Assembly: GCA_049671305.1 (NCBI GenBank)
Contig: JBATUR010000005.1
Coordinates: 1-64,000 of the forward strand
DNA from: CADCTM01 sp049671305
Lineage (GTDB): Bacteria > Cyanobacteriota > Cyanobacteriia > Cyanobacteriales > Coleofasciculaceae
DNA: 64,000 nucleotides
Direction: 5' to 3'
In this document: positions 9,458-18,184 of the stretch, piece after piece
How positions within the stretch are numbered: position 1 is the first letter of the stretch
How the letters are laid out: each line of letters starts with the position of its first letter
The notes under the pieces: model-generated
Seen by the model: only the letters and a program-made list of their open reading frames with translations
The model's database searches: none
What the model was told of the DNA's origin: nothing
Position numbers and translations under genes: made by a program

Positions 9458-10327
9458 ATGTCCAGATCTGCTAAGAATCAGTCGGCATCTGCTCACTCTA
9501 ATGCTAACCCTGCCTTGGATATTCGCTTATTGGTACTGGATATCGATGGCACAATTGCCGGAAAGTCTAATCAGATTCGGGAACCTGTAAAACAGGCAAT
9601 ACTTAAGGCACAGGCAAAAGGCATCCAGGTGGCGATCGCTACTGGTAGAATGTATTGTTCGGCTCTGCGCTTCCATCAAGAAATCGGCTCGAATTTGCCC
9701 CTGCTGGCTTATCAAGGTGCTTGGATTCAAGACCCGGCTACGGAAAAGATTTATCAACATTTGCCCCTTTCTAAGGCGATGGCAGAGCAGTTGTTGGATT
9801 ATTTGGAAACTGAGCCTTTACTATCGCTGCTTTCGGTTCATTTCTATATCAATGATCAGTTATATGTGCGCGAAATCACTCCTGAAACCAAACTTTATGC
9901 CCAACGTGCCGAAATTATGCCAATAGCTGTAGGTGATTTGCGTCAGGTTTTAACTGATCAACCTACTAAGGTTTTAGCCTTGTGTGAGGATACTAAGATT
10001 ATTGACCAACTTTTGGGCAGTTTGCGCCAACAATATACCCCGGCTGAACTTTATTTGACCAAATCTGTTGCCACGTTTTTTGAAGCAACTCATCCGGGTG
10101 CTAATAAAGGTACAGGAGTTCGTTATTTAGCCGAATCAATTTTAGGACTGGCTGCCCATAATGTGATGGCAATTGGCGATAATTTTAATGATTTGGAAAT
10201 GTTGGAGTATGCAGGCTTAGGAGTGGCGATGGGTAATGCACCAACTGATGTACAAGCGATCGCTAATTGGGTAGCTCCCAGTGTGGAAGAAGATGGTGCA
10301 GCAGTAGCAATTGAGGCGTTTATTTAA
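9458..10327 (+). CDS. Cof-type HAD superfamily hydrolase
   Basis: The 289-residue protein has all HAD motifs. Motif I is VLDIDGTIAG with nucleophile Asp28 and acid/base Asp30, motif II is the Thr in AIATGR, the conserved Lys lies in GANKGTG, and motif IV is GDNFNDLEML near residue 238. The order and the C2B-type cap place it in the Cof/YbiV group, which removes phosphate from small metabolites such as sugar phosphates or pyridoxal phosphate. It is cytosolic. The 20 N-terminal residues are polar and possibly disordered. The substrate is not predictable from sequence. Confidence 0.88.
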   Translation: MSRSAKNQSASAHSNANPALDIRLLVLDIDGTIAGKSNQIREPVKQAILKAQAKGIQVAIATGRMYCSALRFHQEIGSNLPLLAYQGAWIQDPATEKIYQHLPLSKAMAEQLLDYLETEPLLSLLSVHFYINDQLYVREITPETKLYAQRAEIMPIAVGDLRQVLTDQPTKVLALCEDTKIIDQLLGSLRQQYTPAELYLTKSVATFFEATHPGANKGTGVRYLAESILGLAAHNVMAIGDNFNDLEMLEYAGLGVAMGNAPTDVQAIANWVAPSVEEDGAAVAIEAFI

Positions 10328-10361
10328 CTAACCACTGTCAAAAAAGCTTTGATCTCAGAAA

Positions 10362-10398
10362 GGGAACCGACGACTGGCCGTGTTTCGTCTCGGTTCCC
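10362..10398. terminator. Inverted repeat between convergent genes
   Basis: A perfect 9-bp inverted repeat (GGGAACCGA at 10362-10370 with TCGGTTCCC at 10390-10398) sits between the convergent HAD and DALR genes. On the minus strand a T-run follows after a short gap, so it may terminate the DALR transcript. The T-run is not adjacent to the stem, so the call is tentative. Confidence 0.4.
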
Positions 10399-10470
10399 CT
10401 ACTGGTTCGCTCCTCACACTGCTAGAATCATATCCGAGGTTAGGGAATTTGTCACTATATTTTGGCAAAA

Positions 10471-11424
10471 TTATAATTCCACAGGTGCACAAACACCCAG
10501 ATAATCTTGTAAAAGCGATCGCAATAATTTTTGAGTCACCGCCACTAAACCCAATCTTGCCTGTGCCAGTTTTGGTGTCTGAGTTTTTACTTCTCCCCAA
10601 ATGCGGCAATGTTTAAAAAATTCTTCCCAAGCTTGACTCAAAGCCAAAGCCAGTTTTAGCCCCCGTCGTTGCTCTAATTCCCTGTCTTCTAAAATGTCCA
10701 AGAAGAGGGCTATTAGGCGTTTTTCGGTTGGATGCATTAAACACAGTTGTCTCGGTGTCGCTGACTCATCTTGGAGCCAAGGAATAGGATCAGGTTCAAT
10801 CAGTTTTCCGTCTTTGAGGATAATTAAGCCTTGTTGGTGAGCCATAGCGAGAATTGAGCAGCAACGGGCGTGAGCATACTGTATCGAAAAGCAGTTTAAA
10901 GTATTTTTTGTTGGGTTATTGGCAAGTTTTACAAAGTCAGCATTGATTAAATTTTGTAACCAATCCGCCAAACTACAATCTGTCAGCCGAAACTCAAGCC
11001 AGCCAGGAGATACGACTTCAACCTGGAAGTATAACTGCAATTCTGGCTCTTTTGGGAATTCGGACGACGGCGGGGATCTTAGAAGCTGTAAGGTTTTGAG
11101 AGTATCTGGTTGACTAAGCGGCTGATTGGTTGAAAGCAAAGCCGCCATTATTTGCTGGGCGAGATTAAGAATTGTTGGCTGAGATGATGCTAGCTTGAGT
11201 GCGATCGCCGAACGATAGATAATCTGATTGTGATCTGGCAAACGCTGCAAGGGAATGGCTTCAGGAGTAATCTCAACACCATTTAACTCAGGCACTGCCG
11301 CCATTTCCGACTTAATTGAGATAGCGATTTGCTGCTTAATTCTAGCGCTCACTGAACTTTGGTTTTGTAACGACACACTTAACAAAACACCCTTGAAAGT
11401 ATTCTGAGTAATTTTTAACACCAT
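10471..11424 (-). CDS. Stand-alone DALR anticodon-binding domain protein (ArgS-like C-terminus)
   Basis: The C-terminal 120 residues of this 317-residue protein match the DALR anticodon-binding helical bundle of class I arginyl-tRNA synthetase. The clearest stretches are IQYAHARCCSILA, KRLIALFLDILEDRELEQRRGLKLALALSQAWEEFFKHCRI and ARLGLVAVTQKLLRSLLQDYLGV. No HIGH or KMSKS catalytic domain exists, so it cannot be a synthetase. The first 180 residues are not a known domain to me. It is divergent from the Crp-type regulator (42 bp gap). An RNA-binding role is inferred only. Confidence 0.75.
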   Translation of the reverse strand: MVLKITQNTFKGVLLSVSLQNQSSVSARIKQQIAISIKSEMAAVPELNGVEITPEAIPLQRLPDHNQIIYRSAIALKLASSQPTILNLAQQIMAALLSTNQPLSQPDTLKTLQLLRSPPSSEFPKEPELQLYFQVEVVSPGWLEFRLTDCSLADWLQNLINADFVKLANNPTKNTLNCFSIQYAHARCCSILAMAHQQGLIILKDGKLIEPDPIPWLQDESATPRQLCLMHPTEKRLIALFLDILEDRELEQRRGLKLALALSQAWEEFFKHCRIWGEVKTQTPKLAQARLGLVAVTQKLLRSLLQDYLGVCAPVEL

Positions 11425-11466
11425 GTAGAATCTAGAAAAACTGGCGTTTGATCACGCTTGAAGCTT

Positions 11467-12165
11467 ATGTCACCATCATCTGTATCAGAGGCATCTCGAC
11501 CTTTTTTAACTTGGCAACGAATTCTCGACTGGGCACAGGAACATTATCGTTATCGAACCTTTAGCAAAGATGACCGCATTCCGGCTCGTGCAGGATTATT
11601 ATATCTAGTACAATGCGGCGCAATTCGATTAGTAGGAACGGCTCAAGTTAGTACTAATCTTAGCAAGTCTGTGTCTCAAGTATCATACCCATCCACAGAA
11701 GAAGCCTTTTTAGGTTTTGTTGGTGCCGGTCAACCCTTTGAAATTGTCGCACAGTCACCATTTACATTATCTGCTTATTCTCATGTTGATCAGACCTCAG
11801 TTATTTGGATGTATTGGCATGATTTGGATAACTGGCCCCATTTTCGGCGAGAAGTTTTAGATGCTTTTCGCTATCAACATCAGCGTAAACTTTTATGGTT
11901 AAGTACATTAGGACAGCGCCGAACTATTGATAGATTGCTTGGATTTTTGACTTTGTTAATAGAAGAATTTGGTGAGCCTTGTAACGATGGTTATTGTTTG
12001 CCATTTCCTTTAACTCATGCTCAAATTGGTAGTGCTATTGGCTCTACTCGCGTCACCATAACTCGCTTGATGGGTAAACTCCGTCAGCGGGGATTAATTA
12101 GTATTCAAGGAGATAGTTTGATTTGTTTACCCGCCCAAGTTATAGAAGCGAATAAAAAAGATTAA
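11467..12165 (+). CDS. Crp/Fnr-family transcription regulator
   Basis: I use the ATG at 11467, three codons inside the longest frame (which opens at a TTG), giving 232 residues. The N-terminal two thirds resemble a degenerate cyclic-nucleotide-binding beta-roll. The C-terminus is a Crp-type winged helix (LPFPLTHAQIGSAIGSTRVTITRLMGKLRQRGLISIQGD) with a clear recognition helix. The usual cAMP-contact motif is not evident, so the ligand, if any, is unknown. Its stop overlaps the stop of the convergent sensor kinase gene by three bases. Its place next to the phycoerythrocyanin operon makes a link to light or nutrient control conceivable but unproven. Confidence 0.8.
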   Translation: MSPSSVSEASRPFLTWQRILDWAQEHYRYRTFSKDDRIPARAGLLYLVQCGAIRLVGTAQVSTNLSKSVSQVSYPSTEEAFLGFVGAGQPFEIVAQSPFTLSAYSHVDQTSVIWMYWHDLDNWPHFRREVLDAFRYQHQRKLLWLSTLGQRRTIDRLLGFLTLLIEEFGEPCNDGYCLPFPLTHAQIGSAIGSTRVTITRLMGKLRQRGLISIQGDSLICLPAQVIEANKKD

Positions 12166-14021
12166 ATCTCAATTTGTCTTAAGGGAAGTGTAACAGTAAC
12201 TGTTGTCCCAACTCCAGCAAAACTAGTGATTGCAATATTTCCCCCGTGCAAGTCTACACACTTTTTGACAACTACCAGTCCCAATCCTGTTCCTGGAAGA
12301 TTTCGGACATTTTTGCCCCGATTAAATGGCTCAAACAGACGTGTTTGATCGGCTGGCAAAATGCCAATTCCTTGGTCTTGAATTTGGAGAATAGCAATAT
12401 TTTGTTCACATCTTAAGGTTAAAAGTATATTACCGCCTTCGGTGGAATATTTGATGGCATTTGAAAGTAAATTAGTCAGAATTGAGCGCAGTAGTTTTTC
12501 ATCCAAATAGGCTAAATGACAGTCTTCTAGACAAGCAAAGCTGAGGGTATGTTGGTTGCTAGCACTCAATCGTAGTTCATCAATAACATTCAAACAAAAG
12601 CTTTCGAGATTAAGTAATTTAGGATTAAATTCAAGTTTGCCAGTTTCGGCACGATTAATTGTTAAAATATCATTCAAAAGCTGAATCATATTTTTTACAG
12701 AAGATTGAATTCGTTTGAGGTTTCTGTTTCTTTTTTCCTGTTCTGTTGCTTCATCTCCACAAGTTTCTAAAATTTGTGCTGCTGCTAAAATAGTACTGAG
12801 TGGTGTTCTAAATTCATGAGATGCCATCGAGAAAAAGCGGATTTTGAGAGCACTAAGTTCTTTTTCTCGCTCTAGTGCTAGTCGAACTTCATCTAACCGC
12901 TTGCGTTGGGTAATATCGGCAACAACTCCTACTAAACCACTGATATTACCATCGCGATCGCGCAAAGGAGCAGCCGAGAAACTAATATCAATTGGTGTGC
13001 CATCTTTTTTCTGATGTTGCCATTCCACACTTGGCGGTGTGACGCCTTGCAAAACATTTTCTCGCAGGGCATTATATTCTTCTAGCTTATCTTCTGGCAC
13101 AATCGGATTTAGTTGATCAATTACTTCAGCTTCAGTCCAACAAAACATCTTTTCTGCTGCAGGGTTCCAAAGCTTAATTTTGCCTGTTAAATCGAGAGTA
13201 AAAATGGCACGAGGGGAGGCAGTAATTAAAGCTTGTAGTGTTTGGTTTATATGGCGCAGGGTGACTTCTGTTTGCTGGCGCACCGCAATTTCAGCCCGCA
13301 ATGAGGTATTGGCTCTTCCTAGCTCTTCTGTGCGCTCTTGGACGCGGTTTTCTAGTTGGGAGTTGAGTTCTTGTAGCTGTTCATAAAGTTCTGATTGCTG
13401 AATTGCGATCGCTACTTGTGTCGCCAATTGCTTCATCAATTCTATTTCTAAAGATTGCCATTGTCGAGGTTGACTACAATGATGAGCAATTAATAATCCC
13501 CAAAGATTTTTACCTTGCAAAATTGGTACAACTAATTTTGCCTTAACCTGAAATTGTTGTAAAAATTGACTTAAACAAGGCTCTAAATTACTTTCTCCAA
13601 TGTCAGCAATAGCGAGAGTTTTTCCTTCAGTATAAGCTTGATGAAATTCCCTAGGAAAGACTTCTTCAGGAAATGTTTGCCCTAAAATTAATGGTAAGTC
13701 AGGTAATACTGTTTCGGTAATGGCGCTACCTGTGCCATCATCCCAAAGTCGATAAATCAAAACGCGATCGCAACTCAAAAATTGTCTGACTTCAGCAACT
13801 GTTGTAACTAGCACTTCCTCCAAATTCAAAGACTGGCGAATATGATGAGCAATTTGTGTGACAACTCGCTCTCTTTCAGTTTGTTGCCGCAAAACAATTT
13901 CTGCTTGCTGGCGCTTGCTGACTTCTCGACAAAGTAAATAGTAACTGGCAAGAATAATCACGCCCAGAATAACCCCAAAGATAATCGGAATAATCAGATT
14001 AGGGATGAGCAATGTTGACAT
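12162..14021 (-). CDS. Membrane-anchored sensor histidine kinase with phytochrome/CBCR-like GAF and PAS domains
   Basis: The 619-residue protein has one N-terminal membrane helix (residues 8-30), a GAF domain (about 60-210), a coiled coil (215-255), a PAS-PAC unit (about 262-375) and a HisKA/HATPase core. The phospho-acceptor is His402 in FFSMASHEFRTPL; the N box is LLSNAIKYS, and G boxes are DQGIGI and GTGLGL. The GAF belongs to the bilin-binding type by sequence (FQVKAKLVVPILQG...LWGLLIAHHC). It has Cys149 at the canonical chromophore position but Leu150 where CBCRs usually have His. It starts 14 nt after pecF, so it is probably the last gene of the pec operon. Whether it binds a bilin is not known. 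Confidence 0.88.
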   Translation of the reverse strand: MSTLLIPNLIIPIIFGVILGVIILASYYLLCREVSKRQQAEIVLRQQTERERVVTQIAHHIRQSLNLEEVLVTTVAEVRQFLSCDRVLIYRLWDDGTGSAITETVLPDLPLILGQTFPEEVFPREFHQAYTEGKTLAIADIGESNLEPCLSQFLQQFQVKAKLVVPILQGKNLWGLLIAHHCSQPRQWQSLEIELMKQLATQVAIAIQQSELYEQLQELNSQLENRVQERTEELGRANTSLRAEIAVRQQTEVTLRHINQTLQALITASPRAIFTLDLTGKIKLWNPAAEKMFCWTEAEVIDQLNPIVPEDKLEEYNALRENVLQGVTPPSVEWQHQKKDGTPIDISFSAAPLRDRDGNISGLVGVVADITQRKRLDEVRLALEREKELSALKIRFFSMASHEFRTPLSTILAAAQILETCGDEATEQEKRNRNLKRIQSSVKNMIQLLNDILTINRAETGKLEFNPKLLNLESFCLNVIDELRLSASNQHTLSFACLEDCHLAYLDEKLLRSILTNLLSNAIKYSTEGGNILLTLRCEQNIAILQIQDQGIGILPADQTRLFEPFNRGKNVRNLPGTGLGLVVVKKCVDLHGGNIAITSFAGVGTTVTVTLPLRQIEI

Positions 14022-14035
14022 TTAGGCATAATATT

Positions 14036-14644
14036 TTAGTTATCTAAAGCTGATTGAATTCGCAGTTGTACAACTTGGTCTATTTCTTTATTCAAGGCTT
14101 GTTGTAAAGTAGCCATTGTGGCTTCTGTGGCAATTTCTTCTAAGGAAACAACTGCCGCATAACGTAATGCCCAGTCTTGGGGTTTCAGCAATGCCCAAGT
14201 CAATTTTGCTATTGCTTTTTGTCTGGTTTCCAAATGATTCGTTTTACCAATTTTTCCTAAACCCCGCGCTGCCACTCGCCGCACATTTCCTTGACAGTGA
14301 TTAGCAACTTCCGTGCCAACTATTTCTATTAGTATATCTAGCCCACGAGCATCACCAATTTGAGCTAAAGCCTGTACAATATAAGCTTGCACGCCATGAT
14401 CTTGACAAGCACCAAAAGCTGTCATTAAAGCTTCCACTGAGTCAGGTGCTAATTGCACTAATCCTGCTACCGCCGCTGCTGATACAGATGGGTTGTGGTG
14501 ATGCAATAGTTGAATTAAAGGAGCAATCGCTATTTTAATTTTGTTCGTCGCTAAAGTCTGAACTAAATTCACGATTTCTGTTGTGGCAATAGCAGAGTTT
14601 AACTGCTCTATTAATCCTGATTCATTAATATTAGTAGTTTCCAT
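14036..14644 (-). CDS. pecF: Phycoviolobilin lyase-isomerase subunit PecF
   Basis: This 202-residue HEAT-like repeat protein contains the motif NHCQGNVRRVAARGLGKI. The NHCQGN part is typical of PecF and has been associated with the isomerase activity. With PecE it attaches phycocyanobilin to Cys84 of PecA and isomerises it to phycoviolobilin. The length is that of the family. Its ATG follows the pecE stop by 11 nt, indicating translational coupling. The sensor kinase gene follows 14 nt downstream. Confidence 0.93.
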   Translation of the reverse strand: METTNINESGLIEQLNSAIATTEIVNLVQTLATNKIKIAIAPLIQLLHHHNPSVSAAAVAGLVQLAPDSVEALMTAFGACQDHGVQAYIVQALAQIGDARGLDILIEIVGTEVANHCQGNVRRVAARGLGKIGKTNHLETRQKAIAKLTWALLKPQDWALRYAAVVSLEEIATEATMATLQQALNKEIDQVVQLRIQSALDN

Positions 14645-14655
14645 TAGTATTAAAA

Positions 14656-15435
14656 TTAAAGTTGAATTAATAAAGAATCAATTGCCTTAAATAATATCTG
14701 AATCTTTTCTGGCGCCGTATCTTTAATTGTTTTATCTTCTAGCATAGCTTCTAAAATACGCTTCAGATTTAGCAACTTCAAACTATTAGCTAGCTTTGCC
14801 TCTATTATTGCTTGTGCTGCTTCTAAATGTCCGATTGCACCCAAATCAAAAACGGCTGCCCAGCGTAAATACATATTCTCATGACTGAGATTTTTAACAA
14901 TCCGCTCAATATATTGAGGCTCTTGAGTTATCAGATAAAAATAACGTGCTGCTGCACATTGAACCCGCTCGGAATTATGCTGCAAAAAAGGCTCAACTAA
15001 TAAACGAGCCTCACTTGCTTGAAATTTACCCAAAGCTTCAATTACAACTTCATAAGGCTGCTCATCTTTTGATTGTAAAAGTTGCAGCAAAGCAGGTACC
15101 ACACTCTTATCGCCAATAGCAGCAAGCGCTTGCACCACAGCTTCCCGCAAGCGTAAATCTGGCGTAGATAATGCCTCAAGCAATGCAGGTATTGCTTGAG
15201 AATTTTTGAGCAAACCCAAGGCACGAGCCGCTTGACGCCGCAAAGGATACCCCCCCTGCTCGGTGCGATAACGCTCATCTTGTAGAGCCATACAGAGGGC
15301 GTTGCAGGCTTCTTGAACCTGGTTTTTCCCTAACCACCAAGCAGCGTAATAACGGATTTGATTGTCATCTCCAGCTAAGGCGGCAATGGCAGATGAAGCA
15401 GAAAGAATGGGTTCAATTTGAGCAGCACTGGTCAT
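14656..15435 (-). CDS. pecE: Phycoviolobilin lyase-isomerase subunit PecE
   Basis: The 259-residue protein is an E/F-type bilin lyase with HEAT-like repeats; the N-terminal stretch IRYYAAWWLGKNQVQEACNAL and the QGGYPLRRQAARALGLL motif are characteristic. It forms the lyase-isomerase heterodimer with PecF. It lies 89 bp downstream of pecC on the same strand and carries a normal ATG start. The gene order pecB-A-C-E-F is that known from Anabaena and Mastigocladus. Confidence 0.93.
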   Translation of the reverse strand: MTSAAQIEPILSASSAIAALAGDDNQIRYYAAWWLGKNQVQEACNALCMALQDERYRTEQGGYPLRRQAARALGLLKNSQAIPALLEALSTPDLRLREAVVQALAAIGDKSVVPALLQLLQSKDEQPYEVVIEALGKFQASEARLLVEPFLQHNSERVQCAAARYFYLITQEPQYIERIVKNLSHENMYLRWAAVFDLGAIGHLEAAQAIIEAKLANSLKLLNLKRILEAMLEDKTIKDTAPEKIQILFKAIDSLLIQL

Positions 15436-15524
15436 GGCAGGCGGTTTTAAGTTGAATCAATTACTTCCCCCCGCGAGGATATGAGCGGGGGGTTGGGGAG
15501 ATATTCAGGATTATTTTCCCTGCC

Positions 15525-16361
15525 CTATGTAGAGGTAACGCTGACGATTTTGCCGCCCCGCTTGTGAATTTCCTGAAACTTGCTAGAAAGCTGATCATAA
15601 GGTACTGAGTAGACTTGCCGAGAGCGACGTACGGCGACTTTTGTGCCAACTCCACCCACAACAGCTTCGATCACATAAACGCGATTATCACCCCGTACTG
15701 CTGAACTATGCAAGGTTGCCGCGCCAGTATTGCTGCCACTGAGGGATAAGGAAGGCGCAATTACTGAGTTGGGCAAATTCATTGCCACCCGCATTTCTAA
15801 GCGAGATTTTTTGCCGCCATATTGAGCATTATCGCTGTTGCCATGTCCGCGATAAACCGAAAATAAACGGTTAAAACCAACGGTTTTCATGCCTGGAATT
15901 GATTTAAAGCCTCGATAATAAGGAACAACATTATCACCAAAGGCGCTATCATATTCTGGGCTATAGATGTAAGATTCAATCTCAGCATCGTAACCTTTGG
16001 AGGCGTATAAATCGACGTGATAAGAAATCTCTGATTGATCGTAAGGTGCACGTCCGAGTAGGTGTTTGTAGTTCAATTCGATAAAGCGAACTTGCGGATT
16101 TCTATAAAAAAAGCGCTCTTTATAAAATTCCGAAGTCGCCAACATTTGCACAAATTGTCGGACGGTGATTTTGCCGTTGCGTAATAATGATTCGGCACTG
16201 TTAAATAGTCCGCCGATATAAACTCTTTCCCGACCAAAGACGTGTTCGTAGGCAGCACGGAATATTTGTTGTAAATCGTCTTCAGTCCAATTTTGACGCA
16301 GCTCGACTTTATTGCCTACTGTTGCACTAATGCCTAAGCGGTCTTCCGCTAAACGACTCAT
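15525..16361 (-). CDS. pecC: Phycoerythrocyanin-associated rod linker PecC
   Basis: This 278-residue linker has the phycobilisome linker domain (about residues 20-180), recognisable by FRAAYEHVFGRERVY, FVQMLATSEFYKERFF and FIELNYKHLLGRAP. A C-terminal CpcD-like domain (about 220-275) has VAVRRSRQVYSVPYDQLSSKFQEIHKRGGKI. It attaches phycoerythrocyanin hexamers at the distal end of phycobilisome rods. Length and domain order match PecC. The 263-bp gap to pecA contains a palindromic element, so pecC may have altered expression relative to pecBA. Confidence 0.93.
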   Translation of the reverse strand: MSRLAEDRLGISATVGNKVELRQNWTEDDLQQIFRAAYEHVFGRERVYIGGLFNSAESLLRNGKITVRQFVQMLATSEFYKERFFYRNPQVRFIELNYKHLLGRAPYDQSEISYHVDLYASKGYDAEIESYIYSPEYDSAFGDNVVPYYRGFKSIPGMKTVGFNRLFSVYRGHGNSDNAQYGGKKSRLEMRVAMNLPNSVIAPSLSLSGSNTGAATLHSSAVRGDNRVYVIEAVVGGVGTKVAVRRSRQVYSVPYDQLSSKFQEIHKRGGKIVSVTST

Positions 16362-16421
16362 ATTTTAGGCTCCTTTAAAAATGGGTAATTGTAAATTATT
16401 GAACAATTTTATTTGAGGTTT

Positions 16422-16609
16422 AAGAATGTGTTTTGAAACTAAGAGATCCCCCAACCCCCTTATCAAGGGGGCTAAGAGCTTTCTTTCCGCCCTTTATAAG
16501 GGAAACTAAGGGGGATCTTCTCTCCCATGTTCAAAGAACTTAAGAGTTATTCTTTCCTCCCTTTATAAGGGGGGCTAGGGGGGATCTTCCACTGACAAAA
16601 CACAATCTT
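16422..16609. repeat. MITE-like palindromic element between pecA and pecC
   Basis: A 188-bp element is bounded by imperfect terminal inverted repeats of 19 bp (16422-16440 and 16591-16609, 15 matches). Nested inside are further inverted copies of an AGATCCCCC/GGGGGATCT motif and CCCTTATAAGG-type stems. It has no open frame. The shape is that of a small non-autonomous mobile element. Transcribed from the pec promoter, it would fold into long hairpins between pecA and pecC. Confidence 0.75.
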
Positions 16610-16624
16610 TAGCCCCTAATTGCA

Positions 16625-17113
16625 CTAGCTCAAAGCATTAATTGCATAGTTGAGGTAGATGTTGGCTTCGCCTGCGGCATCACCAGAAAGACCATGATTA
16701 TCACGGACAAATTCTAGGGCAGCAACGTACCAGCTAGGAGACAAGCCCAGGGCGCTGTTGAGTTCGCTTAAGCCTGCTACAACATACTCATCCAAGGGTC
16801 CTGTACCACCGACAACGCAGCAATAGCTGATGGTGCGGAGATAGTGATCGATGTCACGGACGCACTTGTTTTTGCCTTCTTGGCTGGAGGCGTATTGTGG
16901 TCCTTCCATCTGTGTGGTGTAGGGGAATTTTTTGTAGACGTGCCCAGCAGCAGCTTCTGACCATTTTTTGCCATTAGCAGCGAAGGCTTTGGATGCTTCT
17001 AAGCCTGCTTTGGCGCGGTTGAAACGACCAAAAATGGCTTGCATTTCTGTGTTGCTGAGGTATGCACCGCGTGTGTCGGCTGCGGAAATTGCCTCGGTTA
17101 GTGGGGTTTTCAT
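16625..17113 (-). CDS. pecA: Phycoerythrocyanin alpha subunit
   Basis: The 162-residue globin-fold phycobiliprotein carries the chromophore cysteine at residue 84 in KNKCVRDIDHYLRTISYCCVVGGTGP. The RDIDHYLRTISYCC stretch and SNTEMQAIFGRFNRA distinguish PecA from CpcA. Cys84 is the attachment site for phycoviolobilin, which absorbs near 560-570 nm. Together with PecB it forms the trimers at the rod tips. The gene is 66 bp downstream of pecB. Confidence 0.95.
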   Translation of the reverse strand: MKTPLTEAISAADTRGAYLSNTEMQAIFGRFNRAKAGLEASKAFAANGKKWSEAAAGHVYKKFPYTTQMEGPQYASSQEGKNKCVRDIDHYLRTISYCCVVGGTGPLDEYVVAGLSELNSALGLSPSWYVAALEFVRDNHGLSGDAAGEANIYLNYAINALS

Positions 17114-17179
17114 GATGGTTTTATCTCCTGAACAGTTTAATGAGTTTTAAAGTGTGTTGAAATTGCGCGGTTTCTGTAA

Positions 17180-17698
17180 TTAAGCAACAGCAGAAGCGGC
17201 ACGATCAAAGTAGCCAGCAACTTCTGACATGAGGCTGCTGCAGTCGCCTTTGGTGATGCCGTTGGAGTCGTTAGCGATCGCAATTGCGGCTTCTTTCATC
17301 TTTTTCACGCCAGAGGCAACGGCTGAACCTGGTGTACCTAATGCTTGGTAGGTTTCACGTAAACCGTTTAGGCAACGATCATCCATGACGCTGGCATCGC
17401 CGGCTAGCACTGAGTAGGTGACATAGCGTAGAACAAATCCCAGGTCGCGAATACAAGCGGCTTGGTTACGGTTGTGGAAGCAAGCGCCGCCTGGACCAAA
17501 AATCTGAGGCTGTTCAGCAACTAAGGCGCGGTAAGCGTTGGCGGTAATTGTTGAGGCGTTGCTGGTGAGTCGGTTAACAACATCTAAACGTTTGTTGCTA
17601 TCTGCAACCATCGCTGACAAACCATTGATTTCATCATTGCTCAGGTAAGAACCTTTTCTGTCAGCTTGGTCTACGACTCTGGAAAAAGCATCAAGCAT
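17180..17698 (-). CDS. pecB: Phycoerythrocyanin beta subunit
   Basis: This 172-residue beta phycobiliprotein carries phycocyanobilin cysteines at residue 82 (AACIRDLGFVLRY) and 153 (GDCSSL). The signature FGPGGACFHNRNQ, with Ala at position 72 instead of the methylated Asn of CpcB, separates it from phycocyanin beta. It is the first gene of the operon, and an AGGA sequence lies upstream of its ATG. Confidence 0.94.
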   Translation of the reverse strand: MLDAFSRVVDQADRKGSYLSNDEINGLSAMVADSNKRLDVVNRLTSNASTITANAYRALVAEQPQIFGPGGACFHNRNQAACIRDLGFVLRYVTYSVLAGDASVMDDRCLNGLRETYQALGTPGSAVASGVKKMKEAAIAIANDSNGITKGDCSSLMSEVAGYFDRAASAVA

Positions 17699-18184
17699 TT
17701 TGTAAATTCCTAATCTATTTAGGTTTTAAATTGTTAGTGGTTATCAAAAACCTTTCTTAAATTCGTAAGTTACACTCTAAAAGTAAAAAAATTGGTGTAG
17801 AAGTTGTAAATAATTCGGAAAGAATTTAAACTTCTGCTATGCTTGTTACAGTTCGCAAAGTTTATGCGGTTGAATCGAAGATATTGTAAATTTTCTTAAC
17901 TGTAAAGGCAAAAAAGTTGCTTTATATGAATCGCTTTTTTTGGTAGCTTTAAATATGATTAATTAAGTTTTATCACAAAATCAAGAAGGCTATTGACAAA
18001 ATATCAACTAGTTTTAAAAGATTCTGTAGAGTGTGTTGCCCATCAACCAAGCTAAAATAAATTATTTCCGAAGAGAACGCCGCAAAATGAGGTACACTTT
18101 TTGTAGTAATTTTTCGGCAAAGGCAACTTAAATAACCTTGTCTTTGTGTCAGCGGACTGTAAGATTAAGGCACGGCTGTCTGCT
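17699..18184. promoter_or_regulatory. Divergent control region between pecB and the response regulator gene
   Basis: This 486-bp AT-rich region must contain the pec operon promoter (minus strand) and that of the response regulator gene (plus strand). A possible plus-strand promoter is TTGACA at 17993-17998 with TAAAAG at 18015-18020, spacing 16. No clear minus-strand boxes and no strong operator palindrome were recognised. Confidence 0.45.

Noticed and set aside
17113..17180. Phycocyanin (cpcBA) instead of phycoerythrocyanin
   Set aside because: The beta signature GGACFHNRNQ, the alpha signature RDIDHYLRTISYCC and the presence of pecE/pecF identify phycoerythrocyanin.
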